From an uncultured Roseibium sp. (GTDB lineage: Bacteria; Pseudomonadota; Alphaproteobacteria; Rhizobiales; Stappiaceae): a stretch of DNA of 64,000 nucleotides. Position numbers and translations under genes: made by a program. The stretch covers positions 6,156,501 to 6,220,500 of the forward strand of contig NZ_OY769915.1 of the NCBI RefSeq assembly GCF_963669205.1, written 5' to 3'. This document shows, piece by piece, positions 52,872 to 60,764 of the stretch (its first letter is position 1; every line of letters begins with the position of its first letter). The notes under the pieces were generated by a model. It was not told where the DNA came from and made no database searches. It saw only the letters and a program-made list of their open reading frames with translations.

Positions 52872-53238
52872 ATACCAACCGTCATAGATAGAAACCCATT
52901 TCATGGCATCAAACCGGTCCACTCGGTCAGGCGTGGTGCGCAGCGCGATGCCGGTGCATCGGGCAAGCGCCGCAACACAGCCGATAGCCGGTTTCATGCC
53001 ACCGGAGGCCGGGTTCTTTTGCCCCAATGCCGCGTTGCGATTTGCTTGAAGTGCCGGCGCATCGGGCAAGCGCCGCAACGCAGCCGATGGCCGGTTTCAT
53101 GCCACCGGAGGCCGGGTTCTTTTGCCCCAACGCCGCGTTGCGATTTGCTTGAAGTGCCGGCACTAGCGCGCAAACCGCGCCTTGCCTTGTGGCATAATAA
53201 TCCCGGTGAAATGGGTTTCTATCTATGACGGTTGGTAT
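52872..53238. mobile_element. MITE-like element with perfect 32-bp terminal inverted repeats
   Basis: Left end 52872-52903 and right end 53207-53238 are exact reverse complements (ATACCAACCGTC... / ...GACGGTTGGTAT). The 367-bp element carries no transposase frame. Inside is a 103-bp direct tandem repeat. No clear target-site duplication is visible: bases flanking the ends are CTC and CAG. Its right end lies exactly at the stop codon of the neighbouring small gene (TGA at 53240-53238). It fits a non-autonomous transposon remnant or a composite repeat; origin is inferred. Confidence 0.75.
52949..53154. repeat. 103-bp tandem direct repeat, two copies, inside the inverted-repeat element
   Basis: Copy 1 (52949-53051) and copy 2 (53052-53154) differ at 4 of 103 positions, all transitions, with copy 2 always C or G. 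A partial third copy (TGCCGGC) starts at 53155. Each unit begins TGCCGG[T/C]GCATCGGGC and ends GATTTGCTTGAAG. No spacer lies between copies, so it is not a CRISPR. Confidence 0.9.
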
Positions 53239-53444
53239 CAGACCGTGACGTCGACAGCTTCGCCGAGACCGGGGATCTTCCGGTTTTCGCGGCGCTCTTC
53301 TTCCTGGGTTGCCTGAGCATCCTCGAGCCGGCTGGCGACCTGACGCTCCTGGTCCGCCTGGTCCTTGACCGCATTGATCGCAAACTCGTTCCGGATCTTG
53401 GCAACGTCATAGGACGCTGAGGGGCTGTCTGAAACTGTCGTCAT
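53238..53444 (-). CDS. small protein with C-terminal GLGxxVDV signature (YjfB-like)
   Basis: 68 residues from ATG 53444 (the frame extends to 53540 but upstream residues are unconvincing). It is polar and helical ('SYDVAKIRNEFAINAVKDQADQERQV') and ends 'IPGLGEAVDVTV'. That ending recurs in the next two small genes and resembles the end of YjfB-type putative motility proteins ('LGQxIDVKV'). No signal peptide or membrane span. The last base of the inverted-repeat element is the first base of its stop codon on the plus-strand axis. Confidence 0.6.
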   Translation of the reverse strand: MTTVSDSPSASYDVAKIRNEFAINAVKDQADQERQVASRLEDAQATQEEERRENRKIPGLGEAVDVTV

Positions 53445-53472
53445 GCCTGCAGGGCCTCTTGTCTGGCGGGTG

Positions 53473-53733
53473 TTAGATCGAGATATCGAGCCTGTTGCCC
53501 AGTCCGTTTTCCGGACTGCGGTTCTGCGCCCGGTTTTCAAGCTTTTCCGCCTGATCGCTGAGAAACTCGGCGCGGCTCGTACTGAACGCGGCCTGTCTCT
53601 GAACCGTTTCAGCGGCCGCTTCGGACTGGCGCGCGCTGAGCACCTTCACCTGCTCGGCGGTCTTCTCGATACGAGACGCGCTGAGCGAAGGCTGAAATGC
53701 CTGCGTTGATGTGCTTGCGATTGCCTCAGACAT
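53473..53733 (-). CDS. small protein with C-terminal GLGxxLDI signature (YjfB-like)
   Basis: 86 residues from ATG 53733 (GGACCAAAG just upstream; the frame runs to TTG 53757). It is Ala/Ser/Glu/Gln-rich and would form a long amphipathic helix or coiled coil ('RIEKTAEQVKVLSARQSEAAAETVQRQ'). It ends 'ENGLGNRLDISI', the same signature as its neighbours. It lies 28 bp upstream of the 53238-53444 gene on the same strand, so the two are probably one operon. Confidence 0.6.
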   Translation of the reverse strand: MSEAIASTSTQAFQPSLSASRIEKTAEQVKVLSARQSEAAAETVQRQAAFSTSRAEFLSDQAEKLENRAQNRSPENGLGNRLDISI

Positions 53734-54035
53734 CTTTGGTCCAAACACGGGTTTCAAGTTGAAGATCAGTCTGCATCATCTACCTGAATTAAAACGTAAA
53801 AATCAGGTTGTTCCTGAGTTCTTGCTCAAGACCAGCCTAAATAAATCGGAAGCATTAATTTAAAAGTTTACTTTTTTGACGCCAAGTGCCTGAAACAAGG
53901 AGCAGCTTTTACGCCGGGCACCTTGCAACACCGGACCCGACGCCGCACGCGCCTCGACACGACCGCTACGCCCGGGTGCCGTTTCCCGGCCGAAAGCGAT
54001 GGTGCGGATTAACGATTGGGAATGCCGGAAGGCCT
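53734..54035. other. intergenic region among the small YjfB-like genes
   Basis: 302 bp. The part from 53775 to 53885 is AT-rich and contains an inverted repeat ACCTGA (53782-53787)/TCAGGT (53803-53808) about 50 bp upstream of the second small gene, a candidate operator or promoter region. Near 54028-54037 lies a 10-bp palindrome GAAGGCCTTC, at the end of the third small gene. No additional gene is seen. Confidence 0.4.
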
Positions 54036-54239
54036 TCAGGCCGTCACATCGACCTGCGCGCCCAGTCCCGGGGGAGGGGCGCTTGCGGCCGTTTCGAGAT
54101 TGGCGGCACCTTCCTGCAGCAACGCAACCAGATTTGCATCCTGTTGCGCAGCGATCTTGAGCATCTCCGACTGCAGCGCCTGCTGCGTCTGCGCCTGAGA
54201 CGTTGCGGCGTATGTGCTGGCAATGCCGACGCTGTCCAT
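54036..54239 (-). CDS. YjfB-like putative motility protein
   Basis: 67 residues from ATG 54239 (AGAAGG about 6 bp upstream). It closely follows the YjfB-type layout: short N-terminus, a Gln/Ala-rich helix 'SQAQTQQALQSEMLKIAAQQDANLVALLQE', a Pro stretch and a C-terminal 'PGLGAQVDVTA'. YjfB is SigD-dependent in Bacillus and annotated as putative motility protein; a flagellar role here is inferred. A near-perfect CtrA half-site pair lies upstream at 54304-54318. It is separated by an AT-rich gap from the two similar genes. Confidence 0.7.
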   Translation of the reverse strand: MDSVGIASTYAATSQAQTQQALQSEMLKIAAQQDANLVALLQEGAANLETAASAPPPGLGAQVDVTA

Positions 54240-54303
54240 GAATGCCTTCTCTGCTGCTGCCGTCAAGGAGCGAAATCCTAGCTGCACCGGCCTTAAGCCC
54301 GCG

Positions 54304-54318
54304 TTAACAAAGCCCTAA
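54304..54318 (-). promoter_or_regulatory. possible CtrA-like site (one mismatch)
   Basis: On the minus strand the sequence reads TTAG-N7-TTAAC, one mismatch from the CtrA consensus TTAA-N7-TTAAC, 65 bp upstream of the 54239 start. A single imperfect match may be chance; functional role is inferred. Confidence 0.35.
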
Positions 54319-54334
54319 ACGAAACCAGGGGGTT

Positions 54335-55825
54335 TTAATTACCGGCAGTGAGTGCCTTGCGCCGAACCTTGCCTGTGCGGGTACGCGGCAGTTGCTGCAA
54401 CGCCTTGTAGATCCGGGGCCGCTTGTAATCCGCAAGCGATGCGGCAGCGAAGGAAGCCAGATCGTCTTCGTCGAACCGCTCCGGGTCATGCGCAACGATG
54501 AAGGCGGCGATCAGGCTCACACCCGGCCGGATCTCCTGTTCCGTGACCGCGGCTTCCTGCACGTTCGGGTGGTTCAGCAGCACACGTTCCACTTCTTCCG
54601 GAGCAACCCGGTAACCGAACGCATTCATCAGGTCGTCGGCCCGGCCTTCATACCAGAAATAGCCATCGCAATCCCGGCGCATCCGGTCGCCGGTCACAAA
54701 CCAGGGACCCTTGAAGGCCGCCCGTGTTTCCTCCGGTCTCTGCCAGTAGCCGAGCATCAGGCCCGGTTCGTCCCGGTGAACGCACAAGAGGCCCGTTTCG
54801 TCCGCTTTCGTCTCGGCCATGCCCGTGTCTGTTTCCTGCAGCAACGCGACCTTGCGTCCGGGTTGCGGTTTTCCGGTTGCGCCCGGTTTGACCGGGACGC
54901 TCGGACCGCTGGACAGATATGTCGAGACTTCGCTCATCCCGAGTGCCTCATAGAGCTCCCGTCCCGTGCTCTCGCGCCAGTGCGCATGGAGATCGGCCGA
55001 CAGGCCCTCGCCGGCGGTGAGACCGTGCCGCAGCGCCGGAAACGCGGTCTTCGACACGTCGCCGTATTTCAGGATCCTGCGATACAGGCTCGGAACCGCC
55101 GCGAACAGGGTTGCCTTGCTGGCCTCGAGAACTCCGGGCCAGACCTCCGGTTCGCGCGGGCCCCTGTAGATCACGCTGGTCGCGCCCTTGATCCAGGGAT
55201 CCATCAGGCCGACGGTGAGCGTGTAACTCCAGTTGAACGCACCCGAATGAAGCAGGCGGTCAGCGGCGGACAAGCCGATCCAGCCGACATGAGCCGCAAG
55301 GCGGGCAGTGGCGGAGCGGTGCGCGTGAAGGACACCCTTGGGTGTTCCGCTCGTTCCGGACGTGTAGATGAGAAAGGCGGGGTCTTCGTCCTCCGTCACG
55401 GCGAATTCACCGGGTGCGGACGTCTTGAGAGCATATATCTCCGCGGGACCGGCAAGCAATTCCCCAATCGCCTCCGGGACGGCGCTTGAGCCGTCATGAA
55501 GAACCAGCGAGGCCCCGCTGTCTTTCAGGATGCCCGCGACCTCACCTGCCGTGAGTTGATCCGAGGTCGGAACGGGGACGAAACCGCCGGCAATCGCCCC
55601 GAAATACATCAGCGGGAAATCGCTGCTGTGACCGATGCGCAGCAGAACCCGGTCGCCCGGTTTCAACCCGCGGGCCCTGAGGCCCGCAGCCACCGACAAC
55701 ACGGCGTCTCTGAGATCACCGAATGTCCAGCTTTCCTCGATGGCACCGCCCGGTCCGATGACCTCCAGCGCCGTCTTGGACGCATCGGCATTCGCTTGCG
55801 TCAGACAGAACTCGGCGAGATTCAT
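54335..55825 (-). CDS. AMP-dependent acyl-CoA synthetase/ligase
   Basis: 496 residues. The P-loop 'LIYTSGTSGTPKGVLHAH' (about 150-167), 'YEALGMSEVSTY' (A5), 'FVTGDRMRRDCDGYFWYEGRADDLMNAFGYRVAPEEVE' (A7-A8) and the catalytic C-terminal Lys in 'RTRTGKVRRKAL' are intact. Overall it looks like benzoate/aryl- or short-chain acyl-CoA ligases. It starts 5 bp after the hydroxybutyryl-CoA dehydrogenase stop and is the last gene of the etfB-etfA-hbd operon, suggesting acyl-CoA catabolism; the acid substrate is not clear. Confidence 0.88.
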   Translation of the reverse strand: MNLAEFCLTQANADASKTALEVIGPGGAIEESWTFGDLRDAVLSVAAGLRARGLKPGDRVLLRIGHSSDFPLMYFGAIAGGFVPVPTSDQLTAGEVAGILKDSGASLVLHDGSSAVPEAIGELLAGPAEIYALKTSAPGEFAVTEDEDPAFLIYTSGTSGTPKGVLHAHRSATARLAAHVGWIGLSAADRLLHSGAFNWSYTLTVGLMDPWIKGATSVIYRGPREPEVWPGVLEASKATLFAAVPSLYRRILKYGDVSKTAFPALRHGLTAGEGLSADLHAHWRESTGRELYEALGMSEVSTYLSSGPSVPVKPGATGKPQPGRKVALLQETDTGMAETKADETGLLCVHRDEPGLMLGYWQRPEETRAAFKGPWFVTGDRMRRDCDGYFWYEGRADDLMNAFGYRVAPEEVERVLLNHPNVQEAAVTEQEIRPGVSLIAAFIVAHDPERFDEDDLASFAAASLADYKRPRIYKALQQLPRTRTGKVRRKALTAGN

Positions 55826-55830
55826 GCGGT

Positions 55831-56712
55831 CTAGCGGGTCGGAACCGGCGTTTCTCCGCGGTAGTCATAAAAGCCGCGCTGGGTCTTGCGCCCGAGCCAT
55901 CCGGCCTCGACATACTTCACCAGAAGCGGGCAGGGGCGATACTTGGTGTCTGCGAGACCTTCATAGAGAACCTGCATGATGGAAAGGCAGGTATCGAGAC
56001 CGATAAAGTCCGCGAGCTGCAGCGGTCCCATCGGGTGATTTGCGCCGAGCCGCATCGCCTTGTCGATCGATTCCACCGACCCGACGCCTTCGTAAAGCGT
56101 GTAGATCGCTTCGTTGATCATCGGCAACAGAATACGGTTGACCATGAAAGCCGGGAAATCCTCGGCCACGGCAATCTGTTTTCCGAGCCGCACACAAAAG
56201 GCCTTCGAGGCTTCAAAGGTCTCGTCTTCCGTTGCAATGCCGCGAACCAGTTCGACCAGATCCATGATCGGAACCGGGTTCATGAAATGGATGCCGATAA
56301 ACCGTTCCGGACGGTCCGTTGTCGCGGCAAGACGGGTAATGGAGATGGATGACGTATTGGTCGCCAGGATCGCTTCCGGCTTCAGGATCGGACAGAGTTG
56401 CGCAAAGATCTTGCGCTTGACCTGTTCGTTCTCGATCGCGGATTCGATCACCAGATCAGCATCGGCGAGAAGGTCCAGTTCCTCGACCGCCTTGATCCTG
56501 TCAAGCGCAGCGGTGCGCTCGTCTTCCGCTATCAGCGACTTGCTGACTTGCCGTGCCATGTTGCCGTTGATCGAGGCCAGCCCCGATTCGATCCGCTCCA
56601 TCGACATGTCGCTCAAGCCTACGTCGAACCCGGCGAGCGCACATACATGCGCAATCCCGCTGCCCATCTGACCCGCGCCGATCACGCCGATTTTTTTGAT
56701 TTCGACTGCCAT
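55831..56712 (-). CDS. hbd: 3-hydroxybutyryl-CoA (3-hydroxyacyl-CoA) dehydrogenase
   Basis: 293 residues. The NAD-binding motif 'IGVIGAGQMGSGIAHVCALAG' starts at residue 8; 'ATNTSSISIT', 'GIHFMNPVPIMDLVELV' with the catalytic His, and 'NRILLPMINEAIYTLYEGVGSVESIDKAMRLG' are family landmarks. It oxidises (S)-3-hydroxyacyl-CoA, probably short-chain, with NAD. It lies downstream of etfA and directly before the acyl-CoA ligase. PHB metabolism is an alternative context. Confidence 0.95.
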   Translation of the reverse strand: MAVEIKKIGVIGAGQMGSGIAHVCALAGFDVGLSDMSMERIESGLASINGNMARQVSKSLIAEDERTAALDRIKAVEELDLLADADLVIESAIENEQVKRKIFAQLCPILKPEAILATNTSSISITRLAATTDRPERFIGIHFMNPVPIMDLVELVRGIATEDETFEASKAFCVRLGKQIAVAEDFPAFMVNRILLPMINEAIYTLYEGVGSVESIDKAMRLGANHPMGPLQLADFIGLDTCLSIMQVLYEGLADTKYRPCPLLVKYVEAGWLGRKTQRGFYDYRGETPVPTR

Positions 56713-56848
56713 CCTGAACTTCCGTCTGAGAGAAACACCCGGCGAACCGGTTTGCGGTTATTCTTGGCAAGTCTTGAGCCGAACAGCAAGAACCCCGGAG
56801 CGAAAACTCGCATTCGCACCGGGGTTCGTGATCAATTTGCCGCAGGTG

Positions 56849-57781
56849 TTACTCCACTGCAGCCTTCAAATCCGGCAGAACGTCGAACAGATCGGCAACG
56901 AGCCCGTAGTCCGCAACCTGGAAGATCGGGGCTTCCTCGTCCTTGTTGATCGCAACGATGACCTTGGAGTCCTTCATACCCGCAAGGTGCTGAATTGCAC
57001 CGGAAATTCCGCAAGCGATGTAGAGATCGGGGGCAACCACCTTGCCGGTTTGCCCGACCTGCCAGTCGTTTGGCGCATAGCCGGCATCGACCGCGGCGCG
57101 CGACGCACCGACCGCGGCGCCCAACGCATCGGCCACGGGCATGATGACTTCCTGGAATTTCTCTTCCGAGCCGAGCGCACGGCCACCGGAGATGATGATC
57201 TTCGCGGATGTCAGCTCCGGACGGTCGGATTTGGAGAGTTCCTCACCGACGAATTCCGAAAGGCCCGTGCCGTCGGTCCCAGCGATGCTCTCGATCGCAG
57301 CCGGTCCGCCCTCTTCCGCTGCCGCGAATGTGGACGTGCGGACGGTGATCACCTTTTTCGGATCACCCGACTTCACGGTCTGGATCGCGTTGCCCGCATA
57401 GATCGGCCGTTCGAACGTTTCTGCGTCGATCACCGCGGTGATGTCGGAGATCTGCATCACGTCGAGAAGGGCCGCGACGCGTGGAAGCGTGTTTTTGCCG
57501 TTGGCGGTTGCCGGCGCGACGATCGCGTCATAATCGCCGGCCATGCCGACAATCAGGTCGGCTGTCGGCTCTGCAAGCTGATGCTCAAGCGCGTCGCTTT
57601 CGGCCACAAGGACCTTGGCGGCACCGGAAAGCTTGGCGGCTTCCTCGGCAACGCCCTGCACGCCTTTGCCGGCCACCAGGATATGCACATCCGAGCCGAG
57701 CGCCGCTGCCGCGGTGAGGGCTTTGGCTGTTGCGTCGTTCAGTGCGCCACCGGCATGTTCTGCCACAAGAAGTGTTGTCAT
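56849..57781 (-). CDS. etfA: electron transfer flavoprotein alpha subunit
   Basis: 310 residues. The C-terminal FAD domain is clear: 'SGGRALGSEEKFQEVIMPVADALGAAVGASRAAVDAGY' and 'QVGQTGKVVAPDLYIACGISGAIQHLAGM', 'AINKDEEAPIFQVADYGLVADLF'. The ATG at 57781 has GGAGGAC upstream, and only 24 bp separate it from etfB. ETF passes electrons from acyl-CoA dehydrogenases to ETF:ubiquinone oxidoreductase. It forms a heterodimer with EtfB. Confidence 0.97.
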   Translation of the reverse strand: MTTLLVAEHAGGALNDATAKALTAAAALGSDVHILVAGKGVQGVAEEAAKLSGAAKVLVAESDALEHQLAEPTADLIVGMAGDYDAIVAPATANGKNTLPRVAALLDVMQISDITAVIDAETFERPIYAGNAIQTVKSGDPKKVITVRTSTFAAAEEGGPAAIESIAGTDGTGLSEFVGEELSKSDRPELTSAKIIISGGRALGSEEKFQEVIMPVADALGAAVGASRAAVDAGYAPNDWQVGQTGKVVAPDLYIACGISGAIQHLAGMKDSKVIVAINKDEEAPIFQVADYGLVADLFDVLPDLKAAVE

Positions 57782-57805
57782 GAGTTTGTCCTCCTGCAGC
57801 GCGTC

Positions 57806-58555
57806 CTAAAGGACACCGGCTTCGTTTTTCAGTTTGTCGACGAGTTCGCTCACCGACGCGACCTTGATGCCCGCCTCGCGGCCGGCCGGCTCGGTGGTGG
57901 TGACCACGGTCAGCCGCGGCGTGATATCCACACCGAAGTCTTCCGGTGTTTTCTCGTCGATGGGCTTTTTCTTGGCTTTCATGATGTTCGGCAGGGACGC
58001 ATACCGTGGCTCGTTGAGGCGCAGGTCCGTGGTGACGATTGCCGGCAGCTTCAGCTTGACCGTCTGCAGGCCGCCGTCGACCTCACGCGTGACATCGGCG
58101 GTTCCGTCGCCGAGATCGACGTTGGAAGCGAAAGTACCCTGGCTCCAGCCGAGCAGCGCGGCAAGCATCTGGCCTGTCTGGTTGCAGTCGTCGTCAATCG
58201 CCTGTTTTCCGACGATTACGAGGCCCGGCTCTTCCGCTTCGACGATCGCCTTGAGAATCTTGGCGACCGCAAGCGGTTCGGTGGTCTCATCGGTCTTCAC
58301 GAGAATGCCGCGATCAGCGCCCATGGCAAGCCCCGTACGGAGCGTTTCGGTGGACTGCTGCGGTCCGACCGATACCACGATGACCTCGGTGGCCTTGCCT
58401 GCTTCCTTCAGACGAAGGGCTTCTTCAACGGAGATTTCGTCGAACGGATTCATGGACATCTTGACGTTGGCAAGATCGACACCCGAGCCGTCCGGTTTGA
58501 CACGAACCTTAACATTGTAGTCGATGACCCGCTTCACGGGCACGAGGATTTTCAT
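57806..58555 (-). CDS. etfB: electron transfer flavoprotein beta subunit
   Basis: 249 residues, full length. 'MKILVPVKRVIDYNVKVRVKPDGSGVDL', 'SMNPFDEISVEEALRLKEAG', 'VIVGKQAIDDDCNQTGQMLAALLGW' (the AMP-binding/family signature) and the ending 'VSELVDKLKNEAGVL' are typical. It precedes etfA in the operon. The 277-bp gap upstream of it (58556-58832) holds the promoter and the terminator of the adjacent minus-strand anti-sigma gene. Confidence 0.97.
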   Translation of the reverse strand: MKILVPVKRVIDYNVKVRVKPDGSGVDLANVKMSMNPFDEISVEEALRLKEAGKATEVIVVSVGPQQSTETLRTGLAMGADRGILVKTDETTEPLAVAKILKAIVEAEEPGLVIVGKQAIDDDCNQTGQMLAALLGWSQGTFASNVDLGDGTADVTREVDGGLQTVKLKLPAIVTTDLRLNEPRYASLPNIMKAKKKPIDEKTPEDFGVDITPRLTVVTTTEPAGREAGIKVASVSELVDKLKNEAGVL

Positions 58556-58774
58556 TTGCTCTCAACCTCTTTCAGGGCGGTTTACACCGCTCCGCATTGC
58601 AAAGCCCGTCCACCGATGTAACTCGAGGTCACAAACGGCGGAAACAAGCCAATCGTGGCGCATGGCGCGGGACGGTACTTACCAGCAGGTCGGCTGTCAA
58701 TTGCGCTATAGGGCGCAAGGCCGAAAATTGCCGGGCTTGGAAAAACATGCGTCGCAATGATGATAGTTCGGGCC

Positions 58775-58806
58775 AAAAAAAGGCGGCGGGCGCATCGCCC
58801 GCCGCC
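58775..58806 (-). terminator. intrinsic terminator of the sigma/anti-sigma transcript
   Basis: Perfect 11-bp GC stem (arms 58782-58792 and 58796-58806) with a 3-nt loop, followed on the minus strand by T7 (plus-strand A7 at 58775-58781). It is the strongest terminator in the window and lies 27 bp after the anti-sigma stop. Confidence 0.92.
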
Positions 58807-58832
58807 GTCATTCCGTCGCCTTCAGGAGCGGA

Positions 58833-59537
58833 CTAGATGCCGGTTTCGTCCCGCTGCGGCGTGAACTTGTCGGAAACCGGTTCTGCAAACACCGTCGTCC
58901 AGGTGCCGTTTTCGTCCCGGCATGCCGTGCCCTGGATCGTCAGGTCGCGTCCGCTGAACGTCGTCTGCCGCACATATTCGCGGCACCAGTGACCGCTCTT
59001 GCTCTTGTAGGTCTTGATCGGCGTGAGAACATCCGTCCGGGACCCTTCCTGACCGATATAGACCGTTTCACCGCTGACCCGTGTTTCCAGTGCTTCCTGA
59101 ACGGTTTGCGCCAGCAAGACGCGCTCCGTTTCCATGTGCGCAGCAAGCGATGCCACTGCATCATCCATGCGGGACTGCATCCAGAAAGCCGTGAACATGA
59201 ACGTACCGGCGACCAGGACCACGGCGGCGGCAACCTGTACCATCGGGCTTGACCAGAAAGGCTGCGCGCGTGCGAGCGGAACAACGCCCCGCTTGTCGAA
59301 TTCGCTATCTATGACGCTCTGGAACCGCATCAATGACTGATCGGGCACGGGCGCTGACACCGCGCTCTGAAGCAGCGCATTGTCCGCTGCAATGTTGTGC
59401 AGCAGCTTTTCAGCGTCTTCGACATTCGAGATGGCTTCCTTGAGCGCAGCGGCTTCCGCCTCGCCCAACTCGCCATCCAGAAGTCTGCCGATATCTTCCG
59501 CCAGCAAGATCTGCTCGCGTTTCCTGTCGAATGTCAT
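58833..59537 (-). CDS. anti-sigma-like membrane protein with RT0821-type extracytoplasmic domain
   Basis: 234 residues. The start overlaps the sigma gene stop (ATGA at 59537), the classic sigma/anti-sigma arrangement. The N-terminal part (about 1-95) is an acidic anti-sigma zinc-less ASD-like region, residues 100-120 are a membrane span, and the outside domain has 'TPIKTYKSKSGHWCREYVRQTTFSGRDLTIQGTACRDENGTW' with Cys185 and Cys206. That segment resembles the RT0821/Lpp0805 surface-antigen family and the nearby gene at 60765. It probably binds the sigma factor and senses an envelope signal. Confidence 0.75.
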   Translation of the reverse strand: MTFDRKREQILLAEDIGRLLDGELGEAEAAALKEAISNVEDAEKLLHNIAADNALLQSAVSAPVPDQSLMRFQSVIDSEFDKRGVVPLARAQPFWSSPMVQVAAAVVLVAGTFMFTAFWMQSRMDDAVASLAAHMETERVLLAQTVQEALETRVSGETVYIGQEGSRTDVLTPIKTYKSKSGHWCREYVRQTTFSGRDLTIQGTACRDENGTWTTVFAEPVSDKFTPQRDETGI

Positions 59538-60076
59538 GACATACCCCCTGGCATGGTGCGCAGCGTAACCCCCGGCGCAGTATCCTTGGCCTCGAGAAAT
59601 TCCCTGAGCTTCAGGCGTGCGCGGGCAAGCCGGCTCGTGACCGTTCCGATCGGCACTCCAAGCTCCTCCGCAACGTCCTTGTAGCTTTGCCCCTCAATTG
59701 CGATTTTCAAGAGAACCTCGCGGTTGTCCGCATCCAGTTGTCCGATAAAAGACTGAACCTTCTGCAATTCCAGACTGCTCGCGGCAGCCTTGGCGCCATC
59801 GTAGCTGTCTTCGAAATCCATCATCGCCAGATCGAAAAGCCGCGCCCGATTGGCACCATCCCTCACGGAATTAAAGTAAAGGTTTTGCAAAATTCTGAAC
59901 ATCCAGCTATCGAGACGCGTTGCGGGATCAAACTGATCCAGAGAGCGTATCGCGCGTTCGCAGGTCGTCTGGACAAGGTCGTCAGCCTGGTCCGGATTCC
60001 GGCATAGTCGCAGCGCAAAACTCCTCAACTTGGGGAGCAAACGGATCATCTCCGTTTTCAATGCTTCGTCAGACAA
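59534..60076 (-). CDS. ECF-type RNA polymerase sigma factor
   Basis: 180 residues from TTG 60076 with GCGGAGAA upstream; ATG 60049 is the alternative, and longer in-frame ORF starts look artefactual. Sigma region 2: 'SFALRLCRNPDQADDLVQTTCERAIRSLDQFDPATRLDSWMFRILQNLYFN'; region 4: 'LDADNREVLLKIAIEGQSYKDVAEELGVPIGTVTSRLARARLKLREFL'. It directs transcription of an envelope or stress regulon. Its partner anti-sigma follows with a 4-bp overlap. Divergent from a Gly-rich secreted-type protein. No PhyR/NepR genes are nearby. Confidence 0.92.
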   Translation of the reverse strand: MSDEALKTEMIRLLPKLRSFALRLCRNPDQADDLVQTTCERAIRSLDQFDPATRLDSWMFRILQNLYFNSVRDGANRARLFDLAMMDFEDSYDGAKAAASSLELQKVQSFIGQLDADNREVLLKIAIEGQSYKDVAEELGVPIGTVTSRLARARLKLREFLEAKDTAPGVTLRTMPGGMS

Positions 60077-60252
60077 GAAGTTCTCCGCAAAACTGCTCTC
60101 AAGGGGACAACACGCGAACCTGCCTTTCAATCCCCACTTTTTTTGAATTATGTTGCGGAAGAAGAGAGGCCACCACGTGTTATGGGTGCGAGGGGAAAAA
60201 GTCCATTCCCGAATTTTGTCATCATAGCAAACCGCCGAAGAGCTGAGACCGA

Positions 60253-60744
60253 ATGAAACGCACTCGCCAGAATTCATTGCAAGACCGCCTCTCTGCGATG
60301 TTCCGCATTCTGCCGAGTGTCGCGGCCTCGGCGTTGGTGTTCTCTCTTGTCTTCTTCAGCCCCTTGTTTGACCTGAAAGATACCATCGCCGCGGCTGCGC
60401 AATCCGGAGACGGCGGCAGCGGCAGTGGTGGCGGCGGCGGCGGAAAAGGTGGCGGCGGCGGCTCCGGCGGCGGTTCCGGCGGAAGCGGCGGCGGGTCCAG
60501 CGGAGGCGGCAGCGCATCCGGCGGCGGCGAGGACTTCGCGGACGAAACCCGCAAGAAAGCCGAAAAGCAAGCTCAACCGAATTCCCCGGGAAATTCGAAC
60601 AAATCTGCCTCAGAAAAGTCTAGATCTGACGATCTCTTAGACCGTATCATCGGGCGTCGTCAGTTCCAGGGCGACAGTGAGCCTTCCGGCGGACCTTTGT
60701 CCAGGAATCAGGAAAGGGAGGCGATACAAAACGGCTGGCGCTAG
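60253..60744 (+). CDS. glycine-rich membrane-anchored or secreted protein
   Basis: 163 residues. A hydrophobic N-terminal segment (about 19-38 'ILPSVAASALVFSLVFFSP') is followed by a low-complexity Gly/Ser stretch (about 52-95, runs of GGGG and GGS) and a polar helical tail rich in Lys, Ser and Asn. I do not recognise a family. The gene starts about 175 bp from the divergent sigma gene, so it may be a member of its regulon. The GC-biased low complexity makes homology inference unreliable. Confidence 0.6.
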   Translation: MKRTRQNSLQDRLSAMFRILPSVAASALVFSLVFFSPLFDLKDTIAAAAQSGDGGSGSGGGGGGKGGGGGSGGGSGGSGGGSSGGGSASGGGEDFADETRKKAEKQAQPNSPGNSNKSASEKSRSDDLLDRIIGRRQFQGDSEPSGGPLSRNQEREAIQNGWR

Positions 60745-60764
60745 ATCCAAGAGGCAGGATCAAA

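Noticed and set aside
52949..53161. The 103-bp repeat as a CRISPR array
   Set aside because: Only two full copies, adjacent without spacers and much longer than CRISPR repeats; no cas genes nearby.
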